NCBI RefSeq assembly: GCF_001949145.1
Contig: NW_019091472.1
Span: forward strand, 185,998-249,997
DNA length: 64,000 nt
Direction of reading: 5' to 3'
Origin: Acanthaster planci
Taxonomy: Eukaryota > Echinodermata > Asteroidea > Valvatida > Acanthasteridae
Translations under genes and position numbers: made by a program
The notes under the pieces: model-generated
Databases searched by the model: none
What the model was told of the DNA's origin: nothing
What the model saw: only the letters and a program-made list of their open reading frames with translations
Part shown: in pieces, positions 15,004-29,100 of the stretch
Numbering within the stretch: the first letter of the stretch is position 1
Layout of the letters: each line of letters begins with the position of its first letter

Positions 15004-17069
15004 TACAGTGTATACAGGCATCACCCATCGCCATGTGCATTTTTTGCCAATGTTTTGATACAAAAATGTTGGTAGTTGGAATTTTGTAACCTTATCTCTT
15101 TTGTAAGTGTGGTTTCGCTCCCTAGCCGATTGACTTACCCAAACAAAGATGGTCTTTAATTCCCTTAGCTCTTTGGTGTATGGTGTGGGCTCCCATATTC
15201 AATTTAATTACTCAAGAAAGGCATTTGTGTTTTATTGTCGGTCGGGGATGGGTCCACTTAGAAGCAGGGTCCATGTGTAAGATCATCTTCTGCGCTTTGA
15301 CCCACCAAGCATGACGCATTAATACCTGAACCCCGGAAATGAAAAAATAATTCTTAAACAAGTGTACACATGCTCCATGGAGCAAACAACGAAAATAGCA
15401 TGTGTTTACACATCCGGTGTCAAGTAGTTAAAAGGGACAACAACTGTGACATTCTACCCCAACCTCATCTAGGGCATGAGGTAAAGCAAGCTAAAGGATG
15501 TTTCATGTGCGTTTTCAGTCTCACCTTGATGATAGTAGCTGTAATGTAATGCCATACTAATTACACACAATGGCTTCTTTTATTCTGTTCTCACAAATCA
15601 AAATCCTCTATGTAAAGCATATCAACCACCATCATCATTAATGTACCAGCATGGTGACTGTACAGCATAATGCAAGATGTCCCGTATGTTTTAATGTTGC
15701 ACTGAATAGCTCCATTGCATTCAGCAAATATAGCAAATACATGCACCTACAAACAATATGGCCTTACAAAGGACATGTAACACTCTCAAGCAAGTATCAC
15801 AACATAAGTGACTTCAATGTTACTTGAATTGATCGGTAGCCATGAGATGAAATATCACTTTCACTAAACTAAATTTCAATGAAGAAGCTTTACATGTACT
15901 ACTAATGATAAGCCATGGGGTCTGAATACTTAGCATGGAGAGTTATATGATTAGGGTTTGGGTAGTACAGTGGTCAATGTTACTATGGGCAGTGAGCACC
16001 ACGGAATACTGCCCAGCATTTGGTTTCAGATATTATTATCTCTATCCCTTTTCACAACTTTTGTTTTATTTACAAACATGCAACTCTGCTGTATGCCTCA
16101 ACACATACATTTATCATATATGTACACTGTTACCTGCCCTGACTGTTACATGAAACAAATGTAGTTTTATTTAGTACAACTGAAATATATACTGTAAATT
16201 ATCTCTAATTTCAATGGGTGACTGGAGCTAAAACTTAATCACATGGCTAACAAAACCCAAGCAAATTGGGGGATAATGAAAACATTTACATGTACTTGGA
16301 GACATGTGGATGGGTATAAACATCTACAGTATTGCTCACTTTCTCAAGCTACTAACCACAATTTCTATCACAGTTGATACCAATATCTATCTACCAGTAT
16401 TTCCTTGATACTAACGTTAACTTTGATCACATGTTGTGTTTTTGTGTTTTATACCAATTATAACCAAAGAGTTATTAGAATGTAATCCTCATGTGTAGAG
16501 AGTGTCCAGAATGTCCATACAGTGTCTTACTTGTGTGATGTATCTGCAGAATGAGGACCAACAACATCATTCCATGCACAACTAAATTTGCTTGAACAGC
16601 CGAACTCTTTTTACAAAACGGATGTAAAAGCAGGAAGCAGTTCTGTCCCTTGGCAGCAAATGCTACTGATGTCTGAACAAATGAACATGAAGGTTCAACT
16701 ACTGAGAGTGCAGTTGTAGGGTTTGATGGACTTTGATCATTTTTGATGGAATGCCCATTTGTGACCAGCTCCAGAAAAATGGGTAATATGGGACTTTTTT
16801 CAAAATAAGTTACATACACATTTGAAGTGATTACATTATAAGCTTTAATTTGGTGTATGTTTGAACCCTGTGGCATTTTGCAATCTGGAAATATATTGAT
16901 TTTTACATAATCCTCATATACACATTAAGAGAAAAGCCTTCAGAGATAAAGCTCTTTAAACAAAAAGCCACACTGCCTAACGTCTTGTAGGAATGGCCCA
17001 CAAGTCATCTCTGAGTTTTAAAGGACAAGCTGTGCCTTGCACAAGGTTATTTTCCAGCAGTCGCATCTT
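15004..17069 (-). other. Probable 3' untranslated and downstream region of the AMPK gamma gene
   Basis: It follows the AMPK gamma stop codon on the - strand. An AATAAA (as TTTATT at 16166-16171) about 0.9 kb downstream of the stop is a possible polyadenylation signal. Others exist and I cannot choose between them. The 133-codon open frame at 16475-16876 on the - strand has no recognisable homology and lies in this presumed UTR. Confidence 0.4.
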
Positions 17070-17119
17070 TCATTTATCAGTTTCTGGTGAATTAGCACTC
17101 GGCTTCCTGCTTGCAATCC
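17070..17119 (-). CDS. PRKAG2: AMPK gamma exon 15 (C-terminal tail and stop)
   Basis: Acceptor TTTGTTGCAG precedes it and the phase completes the PAG glycine. It encodes [15 protein letters not shown] and TGA (17072-17070). A basic, polar tail after PAG is also seen in vertebrate PRKAG2. The call rests on the acceptor, the phase and the position, not on homology. Confidence 0.8.
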
Positions 17120-20100
17120 CTGCAACAAATTAAAAAAAGAAGAATCCAACTGTAGACTAAAACTTTTTAATTCAGATAATATTTTAGTCAGACTACAGGC
17201 ATTAATACCATTAATTAGGGATCAACCTTGAACAAATTATAATAAACCCTTCCAAAAGATCCTTGTTGAAGGAGAATTTCTCGGATAAGTGCTGAAGTGC
17301 GTAAATCAATGCATACTACTATGCTCTTATAAGTAATTTTACAGTTATTTTTGGAATATAAGCCATACAGTGTATAAGCCGCAGCACACAAAAATCAGCA
17401 AGTTCAGATTTAAAGTCTGCGTATAAGCCACACCAATGTACAAGCCGCACCACAGTGCTGACAATCCAACCAGGAAGGTCACTGTACTATGTGCTGAAGT
17501 GCAGCATGTACAGTATGTCAATGGTTCCACTACTCATGCAATCCTAATCATTCTAAGCAGAGTGTGAACGAGTGCCACCATTAAAAATGAATTTTTAGTC
17601 CTCAAAAACTAATAAGGAATCATTTCAAATCTGGTCCAGGATAAGTTGAGGATAAACTGTGGAAGAGTGTTGCTGTGGAATGTTGAAGGCCACTGGAAAT
17701 TTCCCCACAATCTCCCAAAATAAAGCTATCAGTATTTGTATACACAGTCTCTGACCCCCACTCTGTGGTTTTGGTCAGGCAGGCCATTCAAGGACACCTG
17801 TGGTTTTGATGACAGAAGAGCCACTGGCAAAGGACTGCACTCCTTACACAAAGCTTTTTGAAACTTTTCTAACTATCAGTTGGAATAAATATACGTTGAC
17901 CCTTTCATAAAATATAAAGCTGCTTCAGGGTTTTTCTTCTCCTGGAAAGCTATGGTCTTACTTCAGGCACATACAACTTTATTGTATTTAATATGGCAAT
18001 GTTACTGCACAAAAGGCATTACCAAGAAGAGATCAGGTACAGGCCCTGCATTTCAATAAATCTTCCTGTGATATCTTTCTTCTCGGCCAAATAATCATGG
18101 CATAATATACAGAAAGTTAAACCATATTGTTGCTTTGTATTTTATTACCTCTTGATGTGAAATACTAAAAATCTGTTTTTCCAATCATGATTGGACAATT
18201 CTGGCTAGGGAACCTTTAAAAATATTATAGCAAACACTTCCGGTTTTGAATTTAGAAGTGAATGGATATGGAGGTACACGTATAACAGGGGGCACAGGTA
18301 ACACAACTTGTACATTTAATAAGCAAATGAAGCAAAATAAGCAGAGGGACTGACAAAGTCTGTTAGTTTTTCCAAACAACCATCTGATTCAGTCTACAAC
18401 AGGTATTGAACACATGACAAAAATCATGGTGTGTTCAGTCAGTCTCTGGAAACTGCAAACCACTTAAGATAGTAACCACCTATAGTAGGTACTGTACTCA
18501 GACTACTGCTGGTCTGGGTACTATACCCTAACTTGGCTATGTTGCTTACAAACAACACTCAAAACACACACTGGTATGGGGTTGACAACCACAACAGGTC
18601 ATGTGAGTTAGTGGGCACAATCAGTCTATTATGGTCTTAGATAGGCTTAACCACTTCCTGCCAGGTTTTCGAGTACCTGGGCTTTATACACAAAGCCGGG
18701 GAGCCCGAACCGGACCAAAGAGTTGGGCCTTATAACAAAAGACCGTGCTCAGCACAAAAGATTGAGCTGCTGGGCATTACCGACATTTTTTCACTCTCAC
18801 TAGTGGAGATAACCCAGCCTTGTTTTGAAACCATATACCATGGTTTGGGGCATTTAGAGCGAACAGATTACCACCGGGTACAACATCACTCCACCACTGC
18901 AGCAATGAGCCACACAGCACTGCTGCATGCTAATCTGGCCCCTATTGAAAAGAGGTCTGCGCAATCTGGGCTCTTTTACAAGGCTGCAGGCCTGGCTGAA
19001 ATACTCAGGTGTCAATGAAGGTCACCTGTCAGCTTAGAGTAGAGCCTAAAGATTACTTCGTGTGGGTACAAACGTCTATTAAATGAAATGATGAATTTTT
19101 GAAAATGACACCTATATGTGCACTGCATTTTCAAAGCACCCGGCAGCAAGTGGTTAAAATAACTTGTGACTTGACACACAGTTCATAGCAGAAGTTTCTA
19201 TTGCAAAAAGCTGCTAGACCCAATGATTTTAAAGGCATAAACAGTACTGAACATACCTGCTGGGCGAAGTACTAGGAAATTGAGTAAGTCAGATAATGAT
19301 ACAATCCCCACAACATGATTCTCACCATCCACTACAACCAGACGATGAACCTTTATCATACAAAAAAAATCCAAAATAAGAAAAAGAGTCAAAATGGAGT
19401 TGAAAGTTTTGACCTTCTTACTATTTCTGAGCTTCAGAAACCACACATTCCTTACTGTGCTGTCTGATGTTTGCAGTAGCAGATGGTTGCAGTAGTTTGC
19501 ACTAATATTTAAATTTATTAACATTCAATATGCACCATCAAATCATTGTTATTTTTAAAATGCCCCAAGTGAAATTGAACTTTTTATCAAACACAGATTG
19601 TTTATGGATAAAAGAATCCAATTACTAGTAGTGTGCAAATTAAATGCTTCATAGACATATTAAAAACAACTGTGACATGGTCAGTACCAATGAGGATTTT
19701 GTTGTTGCCTATCAATGCATTTTTGGGGTCATTTAGGACAATGTGAGGCACTTTTAGGAGTTACAGAAATCTATTGTAACAGCTGTTAAAGTTAGTGGAC
19801 ACCATTGGTACAATCCCGAAAATCGGGATTATACTACTGTATAATCCTGAAATATCTTACTTGAAAGTACACAACAGTCTCAATCAGTCTCTCAAATATT
19901 TCCACCCAGAATACTGCAGTTTTCAAGAAAACAAAAGTTTTGTTCTCTTTTTTTACTACGCCATGGGTCAGCTGACCATCATAAAAGAGTCAATTTCATT
20001 TCGCACATCACATCCTTTAACAGGCGCCAAGTTTCTTATGTGTAGTGTTTGCAGGTGTTGTGGGAGTCTCCATTGATGAATAAATAAACCTAAAAGAAGC

Positions 20101-23100
20101 TAAAAATATACCGACATAAACTCAACGAAAGCATTGTGAACTGAAATTATAGAAACCTGAGTGTTAGACATAAAGTAGAAAATAAATTGGATCAGTGTGA
20201 AGTTAAATTTTATTTAAGGAAAGGGTTTTTCTACGGGGAACTTTGCGAATTCAAAATCACCCCTAGAGCATAAGGGTTTGATTCAATATGGCAGCTGTTT
20301 CTGAGTATGATGATTTTCAACAACAAAAAGTACATTTCCCCACTTTAAACCTCACTTGTTTAAAGACACAATTTCTTGTTTGCTTACGATTATTAATGAA
20401 TCAACCGAGAATGGAGTTTTAGACTTTCATCGACGTGTAAACTGACATAAAAGTGAGATCATAAGCATGAACGTGCGCGCGCACACGTGCAATATCATAT
20501 AGGCCTACTCGTTCTGTGGTGTCATGGACATGAGTCAACTGCTGCGTTCCTACAATGCTACATTGCTGAGTAGGCTCATTACTCCAAGGTAAATTCACTG
20601 ATTACTTCTAGCCGGCCCTTGAAAACTGCCCTTTTTTAAGGGAATGAGAACCTGTCACCCTTACCCGGCGGACGTTGTTCACTTGTACTCTGAACGCCCT
20701 ATAATCCATAGATTTTATGGAAGATAAATTTACCTTCGATTTAAGTGTTGAAAATGCCGCTTTTTTTTCTAAATTTTTTTACAAAGCAGTTGACTAAAAC
20801 GTGAAACAAGTGAGTGGAATGTAAGTTGCAGTGAGTATTATACACCGTAATAAGCAAATCTTGTGAAATTACGACAAAAAGCCAATGGTGTCCACTACCT
20901 GTAGGGAATATTTCTTCACTGATGACATTTTAAAATAAGGCATACCAATACTGCGACAAGCAATGTCATTTATATCTAGTGCATGCTCACATAAAGTAAA
21001 ATAAGAAAAAACTGGCTGCATCACAGGACTACACGACAAATGCCAGTAAGTTAACCCCTTCTCATCGGGAAGCGGGAAGAGACGCAGTAAAATTTGAGAT
21101 CCTTTCCAGCTATTATTCTCAGCCCATGCTCAAGCGAACTTGGTGAAAGAAGGCACACCCTGGCTCTTGTGTATATGGTAATTGGTCNNNNNNNNNNNNN
21201 NNNNNNNNNNNNNNNNNNNNNNNNNNNNNNNNNNNNNNNNNNNNNNNNNNNNNNNNNNNNNNNNNNNNNNNNNNNNNNAGTTTGGCAGGTGGCCTTCATG
21301 GCCAAGCGAGGCTGGAATTCTCGGAGTTGGCTTTCAGAAAAAAGTCTTGGCGTCAAGGGGTTAAGTAACATATTCTGAGCCATGTCAAACCCTAACAAAT
21401 TATTCAATATGTTGCAATACCAAATTCAGCGTTATTCTGCACAAAATGCATGTAGACAGAATTTTGTCTCTTCAGACCTGTTTTTTGGCATCAACTAGTA
21501 AACAACAATGACCAAATCCAATGATGCTGCCCAAGTGCAATCAAGGACACCTCCAACTATACTTCAATATTTGGTCATTAGTTAAAGACATTGGTATCAG
21601 TTCAACAAAAAGGTGTTTTAATTATTCACATGTAATTGGACATTTATTTTCATGCACACATTTTGTTTGAAATTTTACCTCAGCTCGGATGATTTTCTCC
21701 ATGATGGTTTCCAAGGTCTCAGAGGCCTGACAAGTGTGAACACCTTCAAAGTATGTCTGTCTGAATTGCAGGGCTTGCTGAATTGTAATGTCCAAGTTGT
21801 TGTACGATTTCTCAGCAGCAAGATTCTAAACAGAAGAAGAAAATCACCAATAAACAGACAAATAAAAAGACAACACAAGACTAGTGCGTGTAATGATCTT
21901 TATTAATTCAAAAATTGTTAACACAATAAATTCATCTTCATCTGCATGACAACTTGATCAACAGATGTTACATGTACAACACTGTAGCTTCAGGCAAATA
22001 CAAGCACAGGCAAGCTTATAATCATTATGTCAAATGACGCATGCTTAGCTGCTTAGCAGAAAAGCCTTGTTATATTGAGACATGACAAAAAATAAGCTAG
22101 TTCTGTACACATTTGGGTTGAACCTACATTAACCACTTCCTGCCAGGGACTCCGGTGATAATCCAGCCTTGTTTTGAAACCGTATACCAGGGTTTGGGGC
22201 ATTGAGAGCAAACGGATTACCACTGGGGACAAAAGCGCTACGCCACCGCCGCGATGAGCCATACAGCACCGCTGCACGCTAATCTGGCCCCTATTGAAAA
22301 GAGGTCAGCAGTGCACTGAGCCACGTTCGTAAACAAAAGACAGTTATACAGCACCGCACAATCTGGGCTCTGTTTACTAGGCTGCTGGCCTGGCTGAAAT
22401 ACTTGGGTGTCGATGAAGGCCACCTGTCAACTTAGAGTAGTGCCTAAGGATTACCTCGTGCCTCTATAAACGACCATTAAATGAAATGATGAATTTTTGA
22501 AGGATTTTGAAAAACGGAAAAAATGATAGTCATGCCAGCCCAGCATCATCAACATTGAAAATACCCTGGCATGAAGTGGTTAACAAACTTCAGTGGAATC
22601 TCTTCAAACAGCTAAAGAACATTCACAGTTAATATGCAAGAATGTTCTAATTCTGTGTAAATACTGCCACAGTTAAGTGATCCTTTCCTATTCGAGCCCT
22701 TCCTTTCCAAAACTTTGACAAATGCATGACATGACCCCTTTTCATTAAATTGAAACCTGTTGTTTTTCCCAAGAAATCTAACTGAATGAGAGCTGACAGG
22801 AAAATGAGGAGTGGTTTGATTTGACACGAACTTCGGGCAGAAATTAAAAGTGAGCTTTGAGATATGGACTCTATGGGAATGAAATTCTGAGCAAATGTAC
22901 AGTAATTGATTAGGATGACTGGAGTAGAAGACTTACAATGACATCAAACTTGGCATAGATATCAATGATCTTGTTGTTATCATCAATAACTGGCAATGCT
23001 GATACTCTGCGGTCAACAAAGATCTGTAGCGCCTTGATTAAAGGAGTGTTGGGCTTGGCCTGTCAAATCCAAATCACACAAATACTTTTTGTAAATATTA

Positions 23101-26100
23101 ACTGCTCTCAATTCTGTCTGAGAACGATTCAAAGAAGCAAACAAATGAACAAATTCCCAGAGAAACAGAGGAACTTGACTGAAGAGACTGTCATGCTATT
23201 AACCTCAGGGGACTAAAACTACAGATACCATGCCGAATAGTCATAAATAAGTCCCAACAATCTTGCTGAAGGAGCAGCAGATGGAAGGACAGTTGATAGA
23301 AGAATCTTGTTAGATTTAGAAAGGAGTACTTAATTCTTCACAAACTAAGAGATATGTCTCATTCCAAATGCCAGACGATAGGAAACCAACATGTTGCAAT
23401 TTGTCTTTAAACCTCATACAGACTTCTCAACAAGCCATATCCTGCCAATATGGTGAGCACATCTAATTACTCATGAATTGTGTCAGGTGATACATGTATA
23501 TCCCTTTCTGCTGAAGTCATAAACACTTCTTATGATGATAAAATTCAAACACTGTTTCCAAAATGAGGACGAAGCAGAGTGCATGCAAACGGTTTTTGCA
23601 TTACATGGATATAGGGATAGAAATTTGTTCACAAGTCTGCATAAATTCATACGCAGAGAGAACTTTCAAATTTCATTATTTATATATTATCATCTTACTT
23701 ATTCAAATTTAGAAGTGATCCAAAAGGTTGTTTTCCTGACTAAATAACACTTACAGTTGCAATATTAGTGTATGTGCCAATACCAAGTTCCTGTAGGCTC
23801 TTCTTCAAGAATGCTGGACTTCGGATTTCATTTTTCTAAAATGAAAAATGCATGGAAGCTCACCCAAAAGAAACATATAAAATACAACAACTGGCTTAAC
23901 AGATGTAGGTGCTTAATCTCAGATTACTTATCAAAATAGATACTACTCTTCCTGGCAAAGATTTCATTTCATGAAATTCCCGCTAAAAAGCTGCACCAGC
24001 ATTGGTCTAAAAACAGCATCCTGCCAACCACAAGGTCAACTTCTCAAAATTATGTGGTGTAGTAAATCATTTGTGCCTGTAAATGAGGAGTCTCTTACAT
24101 ACATGTAAATGAGTGTGAAAAACGTAGGTGTGAAGTCTAACGAAGGCCAAAAACATACATTTTATGAGTCTTTGTCACGTTGTGCAAGATGGTAAAATAT
24201 CCAGCATTGACAACAAACATATTTCAATCTAATTAATGACATGATGTCTATACAACAGGATTTGTGTCTCACACAATAGCTTTTATCACTGTGTGTTGCA
24301 AAATATTCTGAAGTTTATAAATTAGCATGAAGGCAACACTGCTCACCAGCAGCCCAAGAAATTTGAGGATCCTCTTGTGGGTAAGAATGTAGATGACATT
24401 GCCGGTTACTGGATCCACAACAGGCAGACGATGAATCTTGGACTGAATCAGCATTCTAACAGCTTCAAACAAACTGAAACAAGTATCACAGCAGAAATAA
24501 TAGTGCTATTACAAAATAATACCATATGAATCCGCTGACATGAATTTATTTAGATGATGTTAACACCATTGACATGATGATTATGATCATTAGGCAGGGG
24601 AATGTCCTACTTACTTTGACACCAATTGTCAGACCTCAGATTTCCTAGGCAGGAAGCATTACCTACTCCTGACAGTGGCATATCTAAGTGGGGGGCACAT
24701 TGTCCCCCACCCAGAGACATGTTGGGAATGGTGTGGTTTTTTGTTTTGGGTTTTTTGTTTAATTGAAAGCACAAAACTTCCAACACAACTACAACTACTA
24801 TTCTTGGGGACCTCTGTTTCTAGAAGAAATCCCACTTGGTTCCCCCTGACTCAAAAACCTGGACACGCCACTGACTCCAGAATAAAGTGATGAGGTGCAG
24901 AACTAAAATGTAAGGTCATTAAAAGCTTTGCACCTTAGGATGTGCCAATCTGCAGTGATTGTCCATGTCAATTTCATGGAACAGATTCAGGCAATTTGTA
25001 CTTGCAGTTGTGGGTGATGTGGGCACCTTCATAGCCATTTGCCATTGGTTTTGCATACACACAGAAGGTGTAATTAAACCCTGCAGGCTAGCTGTGTGGT
25101 AAATATATTCTTACTTTGCTGCATGTTGATGCTAGTAACTGCACCATCACATTGCAGTGCAGAAGAAACAATATTACACTGAAAACTGTTGTATCAATCT
25201 TCTACAAATGACTGTTGAATCAGAATTTGTGAAGTTGTAATTTGTTTTCTTTCCGGCAGAAAATATACCTTTAGTTGGTTGAGGAAGGAATTCATTAGGT
25301 CACAGTTTTGAAATAAAGACGTTTGTCACTTTCCCGTATTTGGTATGTAAAATCCCACATTTCAAATTTTGACACCCATCTATAGGGAGCTGTCAATTGC
25401 AATTTGGTTTGAAATGAAATGCAAATTAAGAACAATGAAGAAAGTCACTGTTGTAAGATTGTTAACACAGTACGTTACCTTTATCTGTGGTAAAAAAGGA
25501 ATTTTTATTTTCATAATTGACAGATCAGACTAGATAACCAGTATAAGGGAGAGTCAGGGTGCCGCAGTGTTTCTTTCTTCTTCTACCCCCTCTGGGAGCC
25601 TGGGTTCAAATCTGGATCAGTCCATATGTGGATTGGGTTTTCAGTCCCTACCTGAGTTTGTGGGTTCCCCCGAAAGCCTTTATCCAGGGTTTTTCTCCCA
25701 CCTCTAAAACTGAACATTTCTTCATTGTCTTCTTCACTCACTATCATCCTGTAATACTGGCACTAAATGCGCTGTTGAATGAACATGAATGTCAAGAGAA
25801 GACAATGAGAAGCAGTTACAGAGGTGGAAGGTGAGGAAAGAACCACTACACCAACCTGACTCCCCAATTTTCATGACAGCTGGCTTCTTTACCGCCGGAT
25901 GCTGGATTATTTTTGGAGACACTAATACCCATCTAAAATAAGTTATATAAAATGTAAGTGGAAAGGTAATCCAGAAACTATGGCTGTAATTTCTTTTGGG
26001 GGGCCTTACACACAACAATCCATAAAGTGGATAATATAAACTAAAAGATTATATGATGCAAATAACATGCATAACAGCTCCACACCAAACACTGAAGGCA

Positions 26101-29100
26101 ACCTCACAAAAGTATGAGCTCCTTATCATACCTGGCATCTGGATCAATCCACACCAGTGGTCTTGCCTTTTTACTCAACACATCTACAAAAGGAAACAGG
26201 TAGGGCATGTGGGTGAAACATTTATCTCTTGCAGATACTGTCTGTGTCATAACTTGCTTTGAGACATTTGAAAAACAGGATGTCACGTAATATTTCAATT
26301 CTGTTCAAGGAAATTATGGCTACCGAAATAAAGTTAAAACAAGGCTTACTCCATCATAGGTTTCACTCGATATACATGTATATATACGAGTATCTGGACA
26401 AGGAAAGTTTCCTTCTGTATAAAGTCTTGGTAAGGCCTCACCTTTAGTATGCTAATCACATCTACATGTAGGCACCACATTCTACGAAACACATCATGGA
26501 AATTGAGAATGTCCAAAGACGAGGAACTAAACTTATCCCCAGCTTCAAGAACATGTCCAATAAGGAAAGACTATGACAGTTGAATGTACCAGCCCTAGTA
26601 CATGTATATTGACAAATACGAGGAGACATGATTGAGACATTCATAACACTCACAGGGAAATATGACCAAGAGGTGACCCATTTCACCCACCAACACGAAT
26701 GATATTGGCAGTCATCAGTTAAATATATCCAAGACTAGAAGACTATTGCTTTGTACATTGATCAGTTGACACTTGGAACAGCTTACCCAGGTTTATGGTA
26801 TCTGCACCCAGTGTAAAGTCTTTTGAAGCAAGACTAGATAAAAAATATGGGTATCTCAACAATTCTAATACGACATTGATACTCCCAACCTCACTTGCAT
26901 GCTCATAACTACATTGTAAGTTTAATAAAAGGATCTACATGAATTAGATCTGATGAAAGAGGCCTCCAAAGGCCTACAATCAGAAGAGGACCTGTAAGTA
27001 TATGTATCTGTTAGGACATCATGAACTCATCCTTGGAAACTGAGCATGTATTTTCATTCAACAAAAGACTTCTTCCAGCAATCAATGAATAACAAGTAAA
27101 TCCTTTGATTCAGTTATGGCTGTTCTCAGTCTAAATGTAATGCAAGCACATACATAATAGCAAATAATGAGGAAACAAATATGTCCTTGACTCAAGAGAA
27201 TGAACACGACTGCTGCCCGAGACACAGGTGAAGGTATTAGCAGCATTCTCATGAATGTTTAAGATAGGCCAAAATACACTTATTCCCTTATTATTTGCTA
27301 TTACGTAATGACCAATATTTATTGCAATTCATAAATACCATTTTAGTTAGAGAGTCAAAGGAAATCAATATACAATGAATTTCCAAGGATTTTGTTAAAG
27401 AATTTTACTCTTATTTTCCCAAACACCCCCCATCCATTTAATGGTATTTTCCTTGTGAAAGTAAATCAGAAGAATCTCCTTATATGGACTTGGCACACAC
27501 GTGGAGAGTTCTGTGTGCCGCATGCCCACAGACTCTTGACTAATCGTAATGGATTAACCCTCCTATGCTAAGAAACATTCTTGACACAGTTGTCATATCA
27601 GTCAAAATCACTCAAATTTCTCATATGAGTTTTCGTACTGGGAGAAATCACGTGGAAGGCATTTTTGACTGTTTTTGACAGTTAAAACAGAAGGAGGGTT
27701 AAACTGCCAGCAAGTCTTTTACGTAGCAGGCATTATCAAACTGCGGCGGGCATTATCAAATGTTAATACATCGTCACAACAAAGAAACTGTCTCAAGTAT
27801 TTATGAATACTAGATTAAAGGGAAAGTTCCATTATTTCATGAATGCCAACAGGTACCAGTTGCGAGTCAAAAGTGTAAACGAGTTTCAAACAACAATGCA
27901 CTAAAACCTGACTGTTGCTGCTAATGCAATACTCCTGATTGTATGCACTAGGGGCTACAATCATTCTACTAAGGACTCTGATTCTAACCTCTCCATGTTG
28001 CTATCTTATGCTCCTCCAGTTCATCCATTTTGACCTGCATATTCACAAGCAAAAATATTGAAACTTACACTTAAAAATACCCTAATATTTGGTGGTACAT
28101 GGAAATGTTATCAGGTGAAAACGGGTAATTTGCCAATATTGATTTATTCAACTGATTTTGCAAATGTATTGTTAAGGAAAAAACTGATACCACATCTTGA
28201 AATTGTACAATTTATTAATCAGTGGCTTGATATACGTATGTAAACATATGAACTTCACATATACACGTACTGGTAACAAATACATGCACTAAATCAATGC
28301 TACTAGCCAATGCATAGATTTACTAGTAGAAGCCAGTGACCTGAAACCTCCTAACTGGCACAGTATAAACTAACTATACCAGTTAAGGAAATGGGTCTAA
28401 ACAATGAGACAAACGGTCGTTTATACAAGAACAAATCTTTCCTATTTTGCCCAAGCTTTCCACCAAATGCACTGAAAGACCAACTAACAAGTATTTATAT
28501 CTACTATAGCTAAAAAAGCAGAAAGTCTGGTGCAAAATTGAGTAACATCCTACCAATGGAGACTTGTAGTAGTTCTCTAAGATGCAGATAAAGTCAGTAA
28601 TTGTCAGCATACCTTTGAAATTAAGAAATCAAACAGTTTAAGTTATGTTCACAGAACCAAGAGTGTTACCAGTAGACACATTTATCACATTAGGATAATC
28701 TACGTTAATCTTCCAGATCATGTTCAATCTAACAAGGCTCTAGTTTTACATAAACTGTAATGTACCTTCTGGACATCAACTACCGTTATTTTTGGAATAT
28801 AAGCCGCCTAGTGCATAAGCTGCAGCACACAAAAATTGGCAAGTTAATATTTGTGTGCATAAAATACGCCATAAGAAGGAATTATAAGTGGGAAAATAAT
28901 CACTAAAATGTTGCTATCACAGCAGAGCAAGTAAAGTTTGATTACATACATGGTTCGTGTATGTGTTTCATGACTACATGACTTGGGGAATTCCATTTAA
29001 TAACTTGAAATATAGACAACATGAATTTCTATTTATTCTCAGAGGATCAAATTATTTAAATACTAACCAATTAAAACATGACTGTACCACCAGCATGCGG

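Noticed and set aside
16475-16876. 133-codon open frame on the - strand
   Set aside because: It falls just beyond the AMPK gamma stop, in presumed 3' untranslated sequence. No recognisable motif.
19198-19256. Read-through of the CBS4 exon to a nearby stop
   Set aside because: A strong donor (GTATGT) precedes it and a well-placed terminal exon at 17119-17070 restores the PAG ending of the family.
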